Origin: Niveomyces insectorum RCEF 264
Taxonomy: Eukaryota; Ascomycota; Sordariomycetes; Hypocreales; Cordycipitaceae
DNA: 64,000 bases
Assembly: GCA_001636815.1 (NCBI GenBank)
Contig: AZHD01000002.1
Location: forward strand, 57,361 to 121,360
Reading direction: 5' to 3'
The translations under genes and the position numbers were made by a program. Shown one piece after another: positions 21,080 to 33,111 of this stretch (position 1 is its first letter; every line of letters begins with the position of its first letter). The notes under the pieces were generated by a model that had not been told where the DNA came from, made no database searches, and was given only the letters and a program-made list of their open reading frames with translations.

Positions 21080-22567
21080 TTACAGGATTAAGCACTTGGC
21101 CTTCTTGCCGGCTCCTCTCTTGCCGCTGCGCGAGAGCAGAGCAGCGCGCGTCGCGTGCTCAAACACCTCGCGGACACCCTCGTTGGTCTTGGCGGAGCAC
21201 TCGAGGTACTTGTAGGCGCCAATCTTCTTGCGAACATCCTCGCCCTGGACATTTCAGTTAGCTTTTGGGCGGGCCCTAGGTTGCGGGAGGAAGTTTGAAA
21301 AAAAAAACGTACCTCCTCCGGGGAAACGGGCTTCTGGCTCGTTTTGCGCAGCTCCTCAATCGTCTTGGGGTCGTAGCGGAGATCCTTCTTGCAGCCGACC
21401 AGGATGATGGGCAGGCCCTGGCAGAAATGCAGAACCTCGGAGATCCACTACAATAAAACGCACGTGCTATTAGCTCACTGTGCGAAACGAAGAAGATCAT
21501 CCACGGGCGACCCGGTTGGAAATGGGACGAAAACAAAAACCTACCTTCTCCTGGACGTTGTCGAGGGAGTCGGGGGAGTCGACAGCGAAGCAGATCAGGA
21601 TAACGTGCGAGTCGGGGTAGGACAGAGGGCGCAACCGATCGTAGTCCTCCTGGCCAGCCGTATCCCACAAGGCCAGCTCGACGTGCTTGCCGTCAACCTC
21701 GACGTCGGCCACGTAGTTTTCGAAAACGGTGGGAACGTACACCTGCAAGGGTCACGAACGCGTTAGAAACAGGCGATAAAGAAAGACTTGGAGCAAGCAG
21801 TGCCAAATAGACGAAAAAGGGATGTCGCAGCCAAGAGACGAGCGGAGTACGATGCTGGAAAGAGATGAGAACCGTGGCGGATTTGTGATGGCTGTGCGTG
21901 AGATATGACCTATGCTGACCACATCCATTTTCCACGCCGGTTCTGCTTCAATCTCTTGTTGCAATGTAATTCCCTCACTTGAGGTGCCGTTCCTGTCTGA
22001 CTAGCTCGTTCGACGGAAACCGTAAATCATTTTTCCCTTGATGTCTGCCCGTCGATGCTATTTCGTTGAATGTCGGCTTTGGGGTATGCCCGTCGGGGAA
22101 AAAACAGGGAGTATGAATGCCAAGAAAGACGCCGCAACAAAAGACGACAGTCGCCGTTTTCAAGGAATGCTCGGATCAAGCCGGGAGTTCCATCTTACCT
22201 CAGGAAAGGTGCCCTTGGAGAAAACACTGTGATGTTGCCAGATTAGCATGCATGATCGATGGGCAGAGACATCAAAAACCAGAACGAAGCTGGCCATCAA
22301 GAAAACAACATAGAAGACGTAAAGAAGAGAAAGGTGGCAGGCGGGTATCAGAGATGACCATCTGATAACTGCGGCCGGGGAAACAGAACAAGAAAAAGCA
22401 CTGAACGCGCGTCGTCGAACATCGGGAGCATAGAAGAGTAGGGGCCGCGGGAGGTAGGAACGGATAAGAGAGAAAAAAAAAAGAAGAGAAGATACTCACA
22501 TCAACAAACACGTTTTACCGCAAGCACCGTCACCGACGATGACAAGCTTCCGGCGAATTTCGGCCAT
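21080..22567 (-). CDS. rho1: Rho1 small GTPase
   Basis: Five exons: 22567-22500, 22226-22199, 21742-21545, 21447-21313 and 21244-21080 (197 residues). The joined protein begins MAEIRRKLVIVGDGACGKT, with the P-loop GDGACGKT (12-19), effector region VYVPTVFENYVADV (33-46), DTAGQEDYDRLRPLSY (59-74), the GCKKDL nucleotide-base motif (116-121) and a basic tail ending in the CAAX box CLIL (194-197), which predicts geranylgeranylation. Rho1 activates beta-1,3-glucan synthase and Pkc1 in cell wall integrity and polar growth. The large first intron (273 bases) follows codon 22; exon 2 is only 28 bases. The sense-strand leader is very pyrimidine-rich. Convergent with the cysteine-rich peptide gene and divergent from the mitochondrial ribosomal protein gene. 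Confidence 0.97.
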
Positions 22568-25000
22568 TGTGAGATTGTTTTACTGAAAGGGAGTTTTCTA
22601 GAGAATCGAGTGCAAGCTATTCGAAAGACGAGCAAAGAGCGAGTTGCGAGAAATGAGCGATAGATCCGCTGGATGCCGGCGAGAAGCTGGAAGACGACGA
22701 CGACGACGGTTGGGAAAAGGGAGGGGGAAGCCGAATAAGGAGGCCGGCAAGTAAAGGAGACGGGGAGGCGCACGAGGAAAAGAAGAAGTGGAAGAAAAAG
22801 AAGGGGAAAAGGAGCTCGACGAGACAAAGCGAACGTAGAAAACGTGCCAGCAAGAAGAAAGGGAGCGCGCAACAAAATCGACGACGATCTGGAGAGACAA
22901 GAGTGAAGAGCTTTGATGATCTTCTGGGATGAAAGGGGAAAAGGCAAAAAAAATTCGTAAGGAAGAAAAGGAGCTGGCGGAAAAGAAGAGATGGGTTTGG
23001 GGATGGGCCAAGATGGTGAAAGGGTGGTTGGATGGTGGATGGACGGCTGGAATAGTTATTATGAGAAGAAAGGGAAAAAGGGAGGGAGAGAGAGAGAGGG
23101 GACCAGGAGAGAAAGTAGGAAAAGGCGGAGCAAAGGAGCAGAAAAATAGCGAGGAGGATAAGGGAAACAGGGCGAAGCAGACGAAAAGGCGGAGAACGCA
23201 GCGGACGGAGAGACACGAAAAAAAAAAAATTCAATTGACGGGGCGGCCGACAGCAGGCTTGCTTTGGTTGGTTTTTGGTTAGCAAAGCCGGCAGAACAGG
23301 CAAAGCAGGGCAGGCTTGCAGAGGGCTGGACAGGGACTGGGGGGGGGGGCGCAGTGGCCGGCAACCAAACAGCTAGGCACAGTGGGTTTTCTTCCTCGTA
23401 CGAAGCACCCCTTGTTCGCTGTACGGTATGTACTGACGTACAGTACATATGTACTAAACGGAGTTTGATACCACTTCAACACGAGGCAGCCAACGCATTC
23501 TGTTCGGCGTGGCCTCCCGCTAACCAGTGGCAAATTCCTTGGGGGTTTTTTTCCCCTGGACCTCAGCTCTCCCTGAATTTTAGGATGCCTTCTGAAACGA
23601 ACTTAGATCGTTTGTACTGGTAAAACAGCCCTACTCGTGGGTCTTTCCCTGTTTGTGTAAACAGTCGGTGAGGCTGGTCTGTTTTGTTTGCATTGCTTTC
23701 TGGTTTCGTTTTGCAACTCGCCTCAACTCGGGCGAGTTGAAGGGTTCAGCGAAAAAGGGAACGACGCGTGTTTATGCATCTAAGCGGATGTCTTGCACCG
23801 AACATTCAAAAAGCGTCGAAATCCGTCGTGCCTCCTAGGTCCCCTTCCCCTGATTACGGGTCTGCCCCTAATTGTGATTCTCCACTACGGCAGTACGGCG
23901 GAAAGAGTTTTTGTCTAAGACGGCCTCCGCGAAATGTTGGAAAAGCATCACCGAATTCAAGGGGGGGCGCTTCTCGCACCCTTATCACCGCCATTCTAGT
24001 CCGCAAACAGCCAAGCCCCGTATTTTTGTTCAAACAAAGAACCAGAGGAACCCAGGGATAGAGAAAGAAGGAAAACAGAGCGAAGAAGGGCAAAGAAAGG
24101 CAAACAGTAAACGCGTAGGAGGCCCGACGATGGCGACGATGGCGTGGGAGATAAACGCTGCGAAGAGGTGACATCGGAACGGGCTCCACCGACAACTGAC
24201 CGTTGACTGCAGTTTTGCACTGCCGATCGGGGACCACGATGTATCTGTATGGGGGTAATACGGAAAGACAAAAGCAGTTGTAGCGAAGCAAAATGACGCC
24301 GATGATGACGCGAGACATTGGCCGTTATACGAGCTACGTTGAGTTATGTACATATCCACAACCCGGATAACTGCGATAACTGCTCCAACAATATAATATG
24401 AAGTAAAGCGTTTTCGTGAATACGGCATAGTTGAATATCTGCGAGGAAGCCACAAAAAGTCCTACGAAGCTGGACTCTGCTCCCATTTGTGCTCTCGGAA
24501 TATGGTCCACAGCAAACAAATCGGTAGGACTTTTCGCGGAGAGCACCACAGGGCGGTGCTTTGTACCTCGCCAGGGAGCCGCACCAACGCGTACCAACGA
24601 AACCCGCCGTGAGGCACTGCAACGCGCTGACGTAGGCCCCCCAGAAGAACTGCGCCCAGCGGCCTTGGCAGAAGGGCAACTTCGCACGTGCTCAGACACC
24701 GGTAGTTCAAAAACATCACGTGATACATTCATCAATTGCACGTGATATTTGCGATTTTACGATACGAAATGGAGCCCATCCCGGACTGGAAGAAAACAAG
24801 CTCCGCATGCAGGCCAACCAAAAAAAAAAAATCACCGCATTGCGAGACCAAAGCTGCCCGTGAGAAGACGGGCTTCTCGAACAGAGTTCGTTTTCTTGCG
24901 CTCCAATTAGCGCCCCTTTGATGTGTGCGGAGCGAGTACACATTCTTTTTCTTTTCTCTCTTTCTGTTTTATTTGTTCGTCCGACTTCCACCCGCCCATC
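22568..25000. promoter_or_regulatory. Divergent 2.4 kb promoter region, rho1 / mrpl40
   Basis: The first 700 bases are purine-rich on the plus strand, that is, a pyrimidine-rich leader for rho1; this creates a spurious 228-codon frame at 22617-23303. A run of ten or so G lies near 23341. The last 320 bases hold three CACGTG boxes (separate entry). No supported gene. Confidence 0.5.
24685..24744. promoter_or_regulatory. Three CACGTG (E-box/Cbf1-type) sites
   Basis: CACGTG occurs at 24685-24690, 24717-24722 (inside the full palindrome TCACGTGA, 24716-24723) and 24739-24744 (GCACGTGA). They lie 257-316 bases before the mrpl40 start codon. In yeasts TCACGTGA is the Cbf1 core and is enriched at genes for mitochondrial and ribosomal functions; use here is inferred. 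Confidence 0.55.
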
Positions 25001-26304
25001 ATGTTGAAGCTCGCGCGCCGCACGGCCCAGGCGGAGAAGCAAGCTGCCCGGCGGGCGGAGTTGCAGGCGGCGGCGCTCCAGGCGGTCGAGGACAACAAGA
25101 AGAACACCGTGCGAAAGCTGATCAACGAAGAAATCAAACTGCAAATACGACAGGCCCGGCGGGCCCGGCGCGAGACCTGGACCATGGGCCCGCTGGCCCC
25201 GCGAGCATGACCAACCAGTTCGGCAGCGAATTGTTTGCCACTGAAAGCATTCCGTATTGGGGCTCCGTGAGCGTTCGCCGCCTGCGGAGCGACAACGCGC
25301 CTATTTCGCCGCGCCAGGTGGAGGCGCGCTGCGCCTGGGCCGGCACGCCGAAGCGGCTGTGCCTGGCCGTGGGCGACCGCGTCGTCGTCATGGAAGGCCA
25401 CTTCAAGGGCAGCATCGGGCCCATTAGTGAGATTGTGCCAGAGCAGGGCGTTCTGTCCATTGAGGGCGTGGCCAGGGTAAGTTGTGTCTCGTGTTGTGTT
25501 TTTGGTGTTTTTTCTTTAACTAACCAGAACATCCTTCCCCTCAAACCACAATAGACCAACATCACCATGCCTGAACGACTCATCGAGGCAACCAACCAGT
25601 CTGTCCAGCAGATGGAATCGTTCATACCCATCGACGCCGTCCGCCTTGTCCACCCCCTGACCGACCCGGCCACGGGCACGACGCGCGACGTCGTCATCCG
25701 CGAGCTGCGCGCGACCGCCTTCCAGCTCGACCGCGCCACCCGCCGGCTGGTCTTTTCGCGCGTTGTCCCCGGCCTCAACGTACGCATTCCCTGGCCGCGC
25801 CCAAAGGACCCGCCGCCCGAGCCCGAAGACCAGCCCGTCGACACGCTGCGCATCGACGCCGAGCAGACGACGTTTGTGCCGACGCTGCTGCGGCCGCCAG
25901 CCCCGGAGGCCGTGCTGGACGAACTGCGCAACAAATACTCGCGGTTCCGCACGCGGCACACGCCCGAGTACATTGCCGCCAAGGAGGCCGAGGAGGCGGC
26001 AAAGAAGGAAGCCCGCAAGTACGGTAGCGCCCCCGTCAAGGGCACAAAACCGGGCCTGCCCCCGCCGGGCATGCGGACGCCGCTGGACGAGTTCCACATC
26101 CAGCAAAAGGCCCTGCGCAAGGCACGCGGCCAGCCGGAGCTGACGGACGAGATGCTCGAAAAGATTGGCCGTATCATGGCGCAGAACAAGGGCGAAGTGT
26201 TGGGCAGTGCGGGTGTCAGCGACGACGTCTCACAAACGGCATCGCCACCACCGCCGCCATCATCATCATCACCACCACCACCACCACCACCGTCGTCGCT
26301 TTGA
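25001..26304 (+). CDS. mrpl40: Mitochondrial ribosomal protein uL24m (Mrpl40), with an apparent -1 frame break
   Basis: The reading is in three parts. Frame A, 25001-25210, encodes 69 residues from MLKLARRTAQAEKQAARR to WTMGPLAPRA and then stops. Frame B resumes at the overlapping ATGA (25207) and runs to 25476 with the KOW motif LAVGDRVVVMEGHFKGSIG. After a 78-base intron (GTAAGT...AATAG), the last exon, 25555-26304, runs from TNITMPERL through SFIPIDAVRLVHPL and VVPGLNVRIPWPRP. All parts match the order of fungal uL24m, which binds 23S-type rRNA in the large mitoribosomal subunit. Frames A and B differ by one base near 25200-25210, so this is a sequencing indel, a true mutation or recoding. 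No intron repairs it. The C-terminus ends in a (CCA)n-coded Pro/Ser run. Three CACGTG boxes lie upstream. Confidence 0.85.
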
Positions 26305-28328
26305 TCGGGAGAGGCTTGATCTTTTGCCTTTTTTCTGTGCCTCTGTCCCACCGCATTGTGTACACCTCTATCAAGTCTACTTGCATCGGCGCCTCGTATT
26401 TTTGTATTTTTTTTTCCGGCCACGAGAAAGGGCAAAACCATGATTGTATATTACATTTTGGGGATATTTCAAATAGAAGAAAGCTCGTCCAGGGGATCCG
26501 GTGAGGCAGTACGGCTCGACGTCGCAAATCTTATTTACGGATGCAGTATTCCGCACGGCCGTGTTCGTATAGAAACATTACCTTCCGATTTAGGAAGGAT
26601 TTTGGGTGCAAAAAAAACAAACAAAAAGAAAGCCAAAAATCGAGCTGAAAATAAAAATCAAACATACGAAGCTGTATGCTCTCCGTAGTTCTTTGATGTT
26701 CTTGGATCCCCCAACAAGAACAAGAAGATCACTGTGGACAGTGGCCTTCAGGATTTTTGAGGGCGGGCGGCCCTCACACTCAACTTATTTTACGGACAAA
26801 GTTGCAGAAAGAAGAACTGGGAAACTGAAATTCTCTGAGGATTCCACATCTTTCTGTAAACTATCCTGGGCGCTTTCTTCTGGGTGTCTAGGCCGGTCAG
26901 TGGATAGATTGCTTGCGCGCAGCACGGGTAAGGCAGGCGGATGATGTTACCAAAAACCAGTAGTCCTGCAGTCTACAAAACAAACTAATAATGAGGGATG
27001 GTCAGAAGTCGGCCCTTTCGCGATGCTTGTTGTAAGTGGGTAGTTTTGTCAGACCACCGTCGACATCAATTAACCTGCGTAGGCTCTCGACGGATACATT
27101 GATAACTGCTCAATAAGAAACCAGCTTGCATCAAAAATGCGCAGTTTGCACTTGGTTTGGAATTCGTTGACGTGCTTCTTCTGTCTTTCTGTTGTTTCCC
27201 ATGGATCGTTTCCTAAGGCGCTGTGTGCAAGGCCGGCCAGCAGCCGCAAATGTTGGGAAGGGCCTTGGCCTAACATCGGAGTAGGCAACCTGCCAGTGAG
27301 ACAAAAAAAAAGAAAAGAAAACCGAATTAAATCTAGGCCTCTAACAAACCTGGGATGTTGCATTATTGCTGGCGTGCAGCCCTGCCAAGAGGCTGAAGCT
27401 GACCTTTCTCACGCCCCCTTTTTTTGTAAACAAAACATGGCGAAAATGGCCGACCTCAAGATGCCAGCCTGCACGTCCCCCCCTTTTTTTCATTCTCTTT
27501 TTCTTTTTGAATCCACATGCGCTCACGCAATTATTACTCATTGATGAAGACCGAATAGAATACGAATGCAATCTTGGCAAAAGGGCGCATTTTACGGGTC
27601 TCGTGACTTTTTTTTTGGCGTCCTTGATATGGGAATGCCAACACGATTTTGCCATCAGTTTTTTTCTCGGAAAAGTGCGCGTAAGCCCCAAAAATGAAAG
27701 AAAAATGTCCTCATGAAGAGACAGATTTTGCAAGGATAGATTGCTATTGTTAGATTCTGTCTTTATCTTTCATTACTAGCTGATTAGGACAACGTCAAGT
27801 ATTGATAAACATTCCGTTAAATCATTCAAACGCGAACGACTTGCAACTGCTGTAGTCGTTGCAAGCTGAAAATTGAAAATCAAGGCTCGCTTGAATTCAG
27901 CCAAAAAATAAAATTACAATCTGATACAAGCTTTGAATGATACACAAGGGCAAAAAGGATTAGAACAAACTTGAATGGTAAACGCAAAAAGCCGACAATG
28001 TTGGGCGTAATAAGTCGTTATAAAATATCATAAAAACACGCCTAAAATCATGAAAAAAAAGCAAACAAAATAATGAATGATTGCCACAAAAGAAATAAAA
28101 GCGTCGAGCCAATGGGTGGTCGTAGGTGATCGTCGTCATTTCATTGTTCGTCGTCCGTCGTCCCTCGCCCGTCAGTCCTGTTTCCGTATGTCGTCATTCT
28201 TCGTATCTCGTTCTCGTCCGTCCAGTCGTCCATTTAGTTGTCGATTGCCGTGAAAAAAAGGTGTCGAGGCACTGCACTGCAGGCCTCACCTTCCCGTCGT
28301 CAATCGTTCCGTTTCGTTGGAGTTTGCA
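26305..28328. other. Intergenic, 2.0 kb, convergent, nothing recognised
   Basis: A/T-rich spacer between two 3' ends. It has a short inverted repeat (CTTGCAAC at 27840-27847 and GTTGCAAG at 27858-27865) and a GTC/CGT-rich stretch at 28120-28230. Open frames are short and show no coding bias. Confidence 0.5.
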
Positions 28329-31315
28329 TTAATCGTCACCGTAGGTAGTCTGACCGTCCACAAGAATGACGACAGTAATGGTTGCGGCGTATGCCTCCCG
28401 AATGGCACATGCCATGCTATGGCGGTCCGGTTAGTACGGGAACATGAGAGCAAAAACTAGGGGCGAGCGAGGATGCTAGCAAGAGGACCTACCAAGTTTT
28501 CCGCAAATCGGCCACTACCGCACTGAGACCCCAGTGGGCGCACCAGGCTCGTGCTAGCACTTCATTGTCGGGTACACCGAAGGCCTCCACGACCAGCACT
28601 TTTTCGTCGTCGCCGTCTTTGGACACGGACGGATACCGCGGGCCCGGCACGCCGGCACCGCCGAAACGGACAGCGGGCGACGCGGTACGGCTGCGCGGGT
28701 AGCCGCCGCTCCATCTGTTGCCGTCACCTGCTGTACCTGTGGATGGCGAGGATGGCGGCCCCCAGTCGTGTACATGGACGATTTCGTCCGCCTTCACCAT
28801 GGAAAAGACGTAGTCAAAAAAAAGCGGATGCGGTCCGTTGTTGCAAGGCCAGGCACACACGAAGGACACGTCATAGGTGAGGTGCATGGGCCAAGAGATG
28901 CCGTCAATGGCAAACTGGACCGTGGCGTCGTACCAACCGAGACCGGAATTGCTGCCACCACTGATGGGCATGCCGGGGGTTGTGGTTGCGGACGACGGAG
29001 GCAGCAGTGCCGGGCGCAGGCTCAGCAACTCAATGCGCACATAATCGACCACGTCGGTGACGTCCGTGGCGACTAGTTTGTACTCGCTGACGGGAAACGC
29101 CTCGGCGGGTGGACCGAGAGGGTCAGACCGCTCGGTCATGGAGCGGACGTCGTCTGCGGTCAGGTGCTGGCGCGGCCGGCGTGAGCGAATGCGAGCGATT
29201 TGCGAGCGACCCAGATCCACCGTCGGCCGGGCTGGTCCAACCCAGCCAGCGAGCTCGCGGCAAGTCGGGGCCAGCACCTTGCCAACAATGCTCGTGGACG
29301 TCCAGTAGGTGTAGCTGTTCCGGTACTGAAACCCGCAATGCGGGTGAAGGTGCGTGAGCATAGACAGATCGTCGGTGGCCCGGTCTGGGTCGACATCGAT
29401 CAGAGCGTTCATGATCGTAAACGGGAAAGTAGGCTAGAGAATATTAGAAAAACGTTGAAGAACAAGTAATAAAATAAGAATAAACACGTAGTAAAAAAAA
29501 ACGTACTCCCGGTAGAACAAGCCCGCTGAAAAAGGCCATCGCATGCGAGCTGATGGATTCGAGGCTGCCGTCGGCATCACGCTGCTTGAGATTCGCTACG
29601 GTGGCGGCCAAGTTGGGCCACTTCATCATGCGGGCGAATCGCCGCAGCATGCGGATTTGGCGGGCCTTGACCTTCAAACGCAGCCGTATCTGGTCGGCGG
29701 ATTTGCCGACGGTGTCGATGCGCACGTAATCTCGCCAGCGGCGGGCCAAGGCCAGATTCCACTGCAGCGTGGGCGGCAGCTGCTGCAAAAGCTTTTCTTT
29801 GGCCCAGTCGTCGTGTTGGCGGGATGAGATGCGGACGTCGAGTTCGAGGCTGAGCAGCAGTTGGTGGAAGAACCGCTCGTACTGCTGGTGGTTGGCGTGG
29901 CTCGTGTCGAAGATGAAACGCGTGACGACCTGGTTCCGCGGCTGGGTGAAATCGATCCAGTAATCCGGGCGCGACAGCACCATGATCAAGTCGGTGATCT
30001 GCTTGTCCAAGGTCCGGTGGGGGCTGAAGACGCGGTCCGGATCACGCAAAAGACGGCGGTACAGGCTGCGGTACATGCGATCGGGGTCGTCCTCCCCGAG
30101 GCCGTTGGCTTGCAGGTCGCGCAGACGCTGACAGATCTGGGCGAGGGTGATGTCTCGAGGGCGGGACCCGGAGTCGCGCAGCGCAATGGTCGGCGGCAAT
30201 ACGTTCGACAGGCCTATCCAGTGGTTGAGCGCAATGGTCCCGGGCCGGCGGCCAAAGCAAAAGGCGAAGCTGGGCTGCTCAAGCGTGTCCCACGGATGAA
30301 GCGCTGGTGCCGCCGACGCGCTTCCGGACCGTTTCTTTTCGTTGATCCGCATTGTCATGAACTGCGTCATGGAGTCGTGCAAGTCAACCATGTCCGTGTC
30401 GTCGTCGCTATCGTTGCCACCGTTGCTCTCCTCCCTGTCGGACTCCCTCTCGCCGCGTCGACCGCTCCGGTCGCGGCTCCGTCGTCCCCTGTGCCCGGCT
30501 TTACCATTTTCTGAGTTTGTGCGGTCAATGTGTGAAGAGCTAAAGAGCATAAAGTACTGTTCTGGCATATGCGGTACGGGCTTTTGATAACCGGTGTGAA
30601 TAGGGGCGCCGCGTGCGATCCAATCCAACGCCTCGCGCAGCGAGAAGTCGGTGTCTTTGGGCATGCCCCGCGCCGGCCACTCTGTTAACGGGCCCGACGG
30701 TGCCGGCGTGTGGGCCCAGTAGTCGTGAGGTGCCGTGGTCGTTTTGCCTTTTGCGGCAGACGTGGCGGCACCGTCGGGTGCTGTCGGCCGAGCAGCATCT
30801 GGGTAGCGATCCGGCTTTGTTTGCGTGTCTGCAACAACCTCGTGGACCACGCGTGATCCTGCCACAGGAGGCCGTCGTACTGCTCGCAGTGACGGCGCCG
30901 CTGCTTGTTTATGGTCTTGCTGTGGCTGCGGTTGCTTCTGCTGCCGCCGCTCCAGGCCCGGTTTTTGTGATCGAGCATGGGTGTGGTCCCGGGCGGGGAC
31001 AACGCCCGGTACAGAAACCGGGCCCTGTGGCCGGGCTTGGGACGCAGCAGGCCGGGGTTGGAACGGCAGCGGCTGGGACGGTGAGGGCTTGGCGGGTCCG
31101 CTTGTTGGCGGTCCGTCCCTGAGTTTGTCACTCGACGCCCAGAAGCGGGCCTTTTCCTGTACCAGAGAGTTAGACCGAGCAAGCCAACGACTGACTGAAG
31201 AAACGGTAGCGATGGCACTTACAAGTTTTCCCGTCCTTGGTTTGGAGCTGCGCGAGCGAAAGAGGGTGTTCCAAAACCCCCGTTTCTCTTGTTGTGTCTC
31301 TTTGTCGGCGTTCAT
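28329..31315 (-). CDS. Large conserved fungal protein of unknown function, 923 aa
   Basis: Four exons: 31315-31223, 31156-29507, 29433-28493 and 28416-28329. Introns of 66, 73 and 76 bases have standard ends (GTAAGT...TACAG; GTACGT...TCTAG; GTAGGT...CATAG). Residues 1-300 are Pro/Gln/Arg/Ser-rich and likely disordered. The ordered part has ALNHWIGLSNVLPPTIALR, LSRPDYWIDFTQPRNQVVT, KVKARQIRMLRRFARMMKWP, then across an intron SGLVLPGPTFPFTIMNALID, YTYWTSTSIVGKVLAP and GWVGPARP. The end is EAFGVPDNEVLARAWCAHWG and REAYAATITVVILVDGQTT. These read like a well-conserved fungal-only family, but I cannot name it; no catalytic motif, signal peptide or membrane span. Splicing of the first intron is an inference, because it is a stopless multiple of three. 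Confidence 0.78.
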
Positions 31316-33111
31316 GGTGGCTCATTGTGAGGTTGATGAAAACGAGAATGGTGAAAAGTAGTTTTTGGCGAGGGTGCTCACGCTGGCGAAAATGCAGAGG
31401 ATTGGCAAGGTCGTACAAAATTTTGCAAAATGTAGAAAAAAAAAGAGTGGAATAAAGACGACAAGAAAGAAGGGCTGTAAAGGGATTAAAAATCAAGTAC
31501 TACATAAAATAAAACAGTGCACGGTTACCGCAGTCTGTGGGTGGCATGTGGAAGCCGAGGGAGCTGGAATAAAAATAAAAATAAAAATAAAGCGTAGAAA
31601 ATAGAAAATAAAATGAAAAAACCGCCGCAACCACTCAAAAAGCCATTTGCTATCCTCGATGACACGGCAGCAGAGGAACGATGCGCTGTCCCTCTTTTCT
31701 TCTGAATTCTCAACCAACCTCCGCTCTGCGTGTGAGCTGGTTTGTTGTTGCGGGACGCGAGAGGCGAGAGGCGACTCCAAAGCAATGGCGTGGCTGGGTG
31801 GCTGTGGACCGATATTTGGTGTTCTAATTTTCTTGATTTTCTTTTTCTTTTTCTTTCTTTATTTTATTTTATTTTTTGGAGGGGCGTGTGCATACACTGG
31901 AAATAGCACGATTAGATCCCCGCGATCTCATTCGTGTTGCAACGCCGGGACGAAGAGCCGCAGCGATAGGCTCGCACGGGGCGGCGAACAACGAGAGGAG
32001 AGGCGTGAAGAAGAGAGGTTGACGACGAAAGAAGCAAAGAGAAAGAGAGGCGATCGAAATTGGCGAGAAGTTGGATATTTGGATAAAACATATGAAACTA
32101 GCGAGGGGGTAAATGGTAAATGAGGAAGGAGCCAAAATGCCCTGAAAAGGGGAAGCTGCGACGAAGGGATGGCAACGTGCACTACCGAGTCCCCGAGACC
32201 ACCCTTCACCGCCAAAAAAGATCGAGAGATGGGCGAATCAGCGTCGAAGGCCTCCCACAACCACAACTGCACGACCACCTCCTGCATAGCAAAGCCACCT
32301 TGTACCATCGTATGGTTTTTTTTTTTACGATTAACTGCATTTTACGTTTAGACAAAAGAAATAAAAAAAATGCGTCTCGACGAGCAAGTGGAACAGCTGA
32401 AACTGCTGAGACGGCTTGATTGAATCAACTGAAGGTTTGATTGGAAAGGGAAAGGCTACGAGAAGGTGGTTTGGAGGCAGCAGGATAAGACCTGCAAACA
32501 CTGGCCTGTGACAATGCATGCCAACTAGAGCGACTACGACGGGATTGCTAAGAATCCATCATCGACATCCATTCTGGCGCACGCCACGGACAGGTTGGAC
32601 CGTGGCTGTCCTTCGCCGGAGCTTTTCGTAGCTGGGCGATAATTCCTTTCAAGAAACAAAACATGGTCAATGCATCGATCCTTATAAACCTTTGGGCGGA
32701 AGCGGTTTCTGGAACTGTCTTTTCCTCTCACAGAGTACGCTTCTCGTGCCACCGTCCAGACCAGATCGATGCCCAGACAACCCCTGAACCCATCGAGGAG
32801 GAGCCTTTTTTGGGGGAGAAGGCTGAGATACTTTCATGCGACGTGGCCTGGTGAAGTAAAAAAAGGGATTCAAAACGATCGATAAGCTCGTTCACGGCTG
32901 CAGACCTTCTGTCTGGCTGGCCCGACATCTCAATTCGCGGCTGTCTTTGTGTCTGTCATCTTGTCCCCTCAGCCTCAAAATACACACAAAGTCCTCAATC
33001 CCCCCGTACGTCAGTATCAAAATAGTGGCGCTTGATACTGAAGCTGGTTGGGGGACGAAAATGGCCTGAAGGGACACAGGCCTGTCTCGTCTACCCTTAT
33101 TATGGCAGACC
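31316..33111. other. Intergenic, 1.8 kb, nothing recognised
   Basis: Lies between two tandem minus-strand genes and holds the upstream region of the large unknown gene. AAAATA repeats near 31565-31610 and TTTC/TTTTA runs near 31840-31880. No reading frame with coding bias, no RNA gene and no operator recognised. Confidence 0.5.

Noticed and set aside
22617..23303. 228-codon minus-strand frame upstream of rho1
   Set aside because: Phe/Ser/Leu/Pro low complexity from the pyrimidine-rich rho1 leader; no motif or splice structure.
23854..24745. Several 90-154-codon frames on both strands before mrpl40
   Set aside because: They overlap one another in all frames and lack conserved patterns; more consistent with chance in a promoter region.
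27840..27865. 8-base inverted repeat (CTTGCAAC/GTTGCAAG) as a possible RNA or terminator hairpin
   Set aside because: The stem is short, there is no U tract or tRNA-like context, and such repeats are common by chance in 2 kb of A/T-rich DNA.
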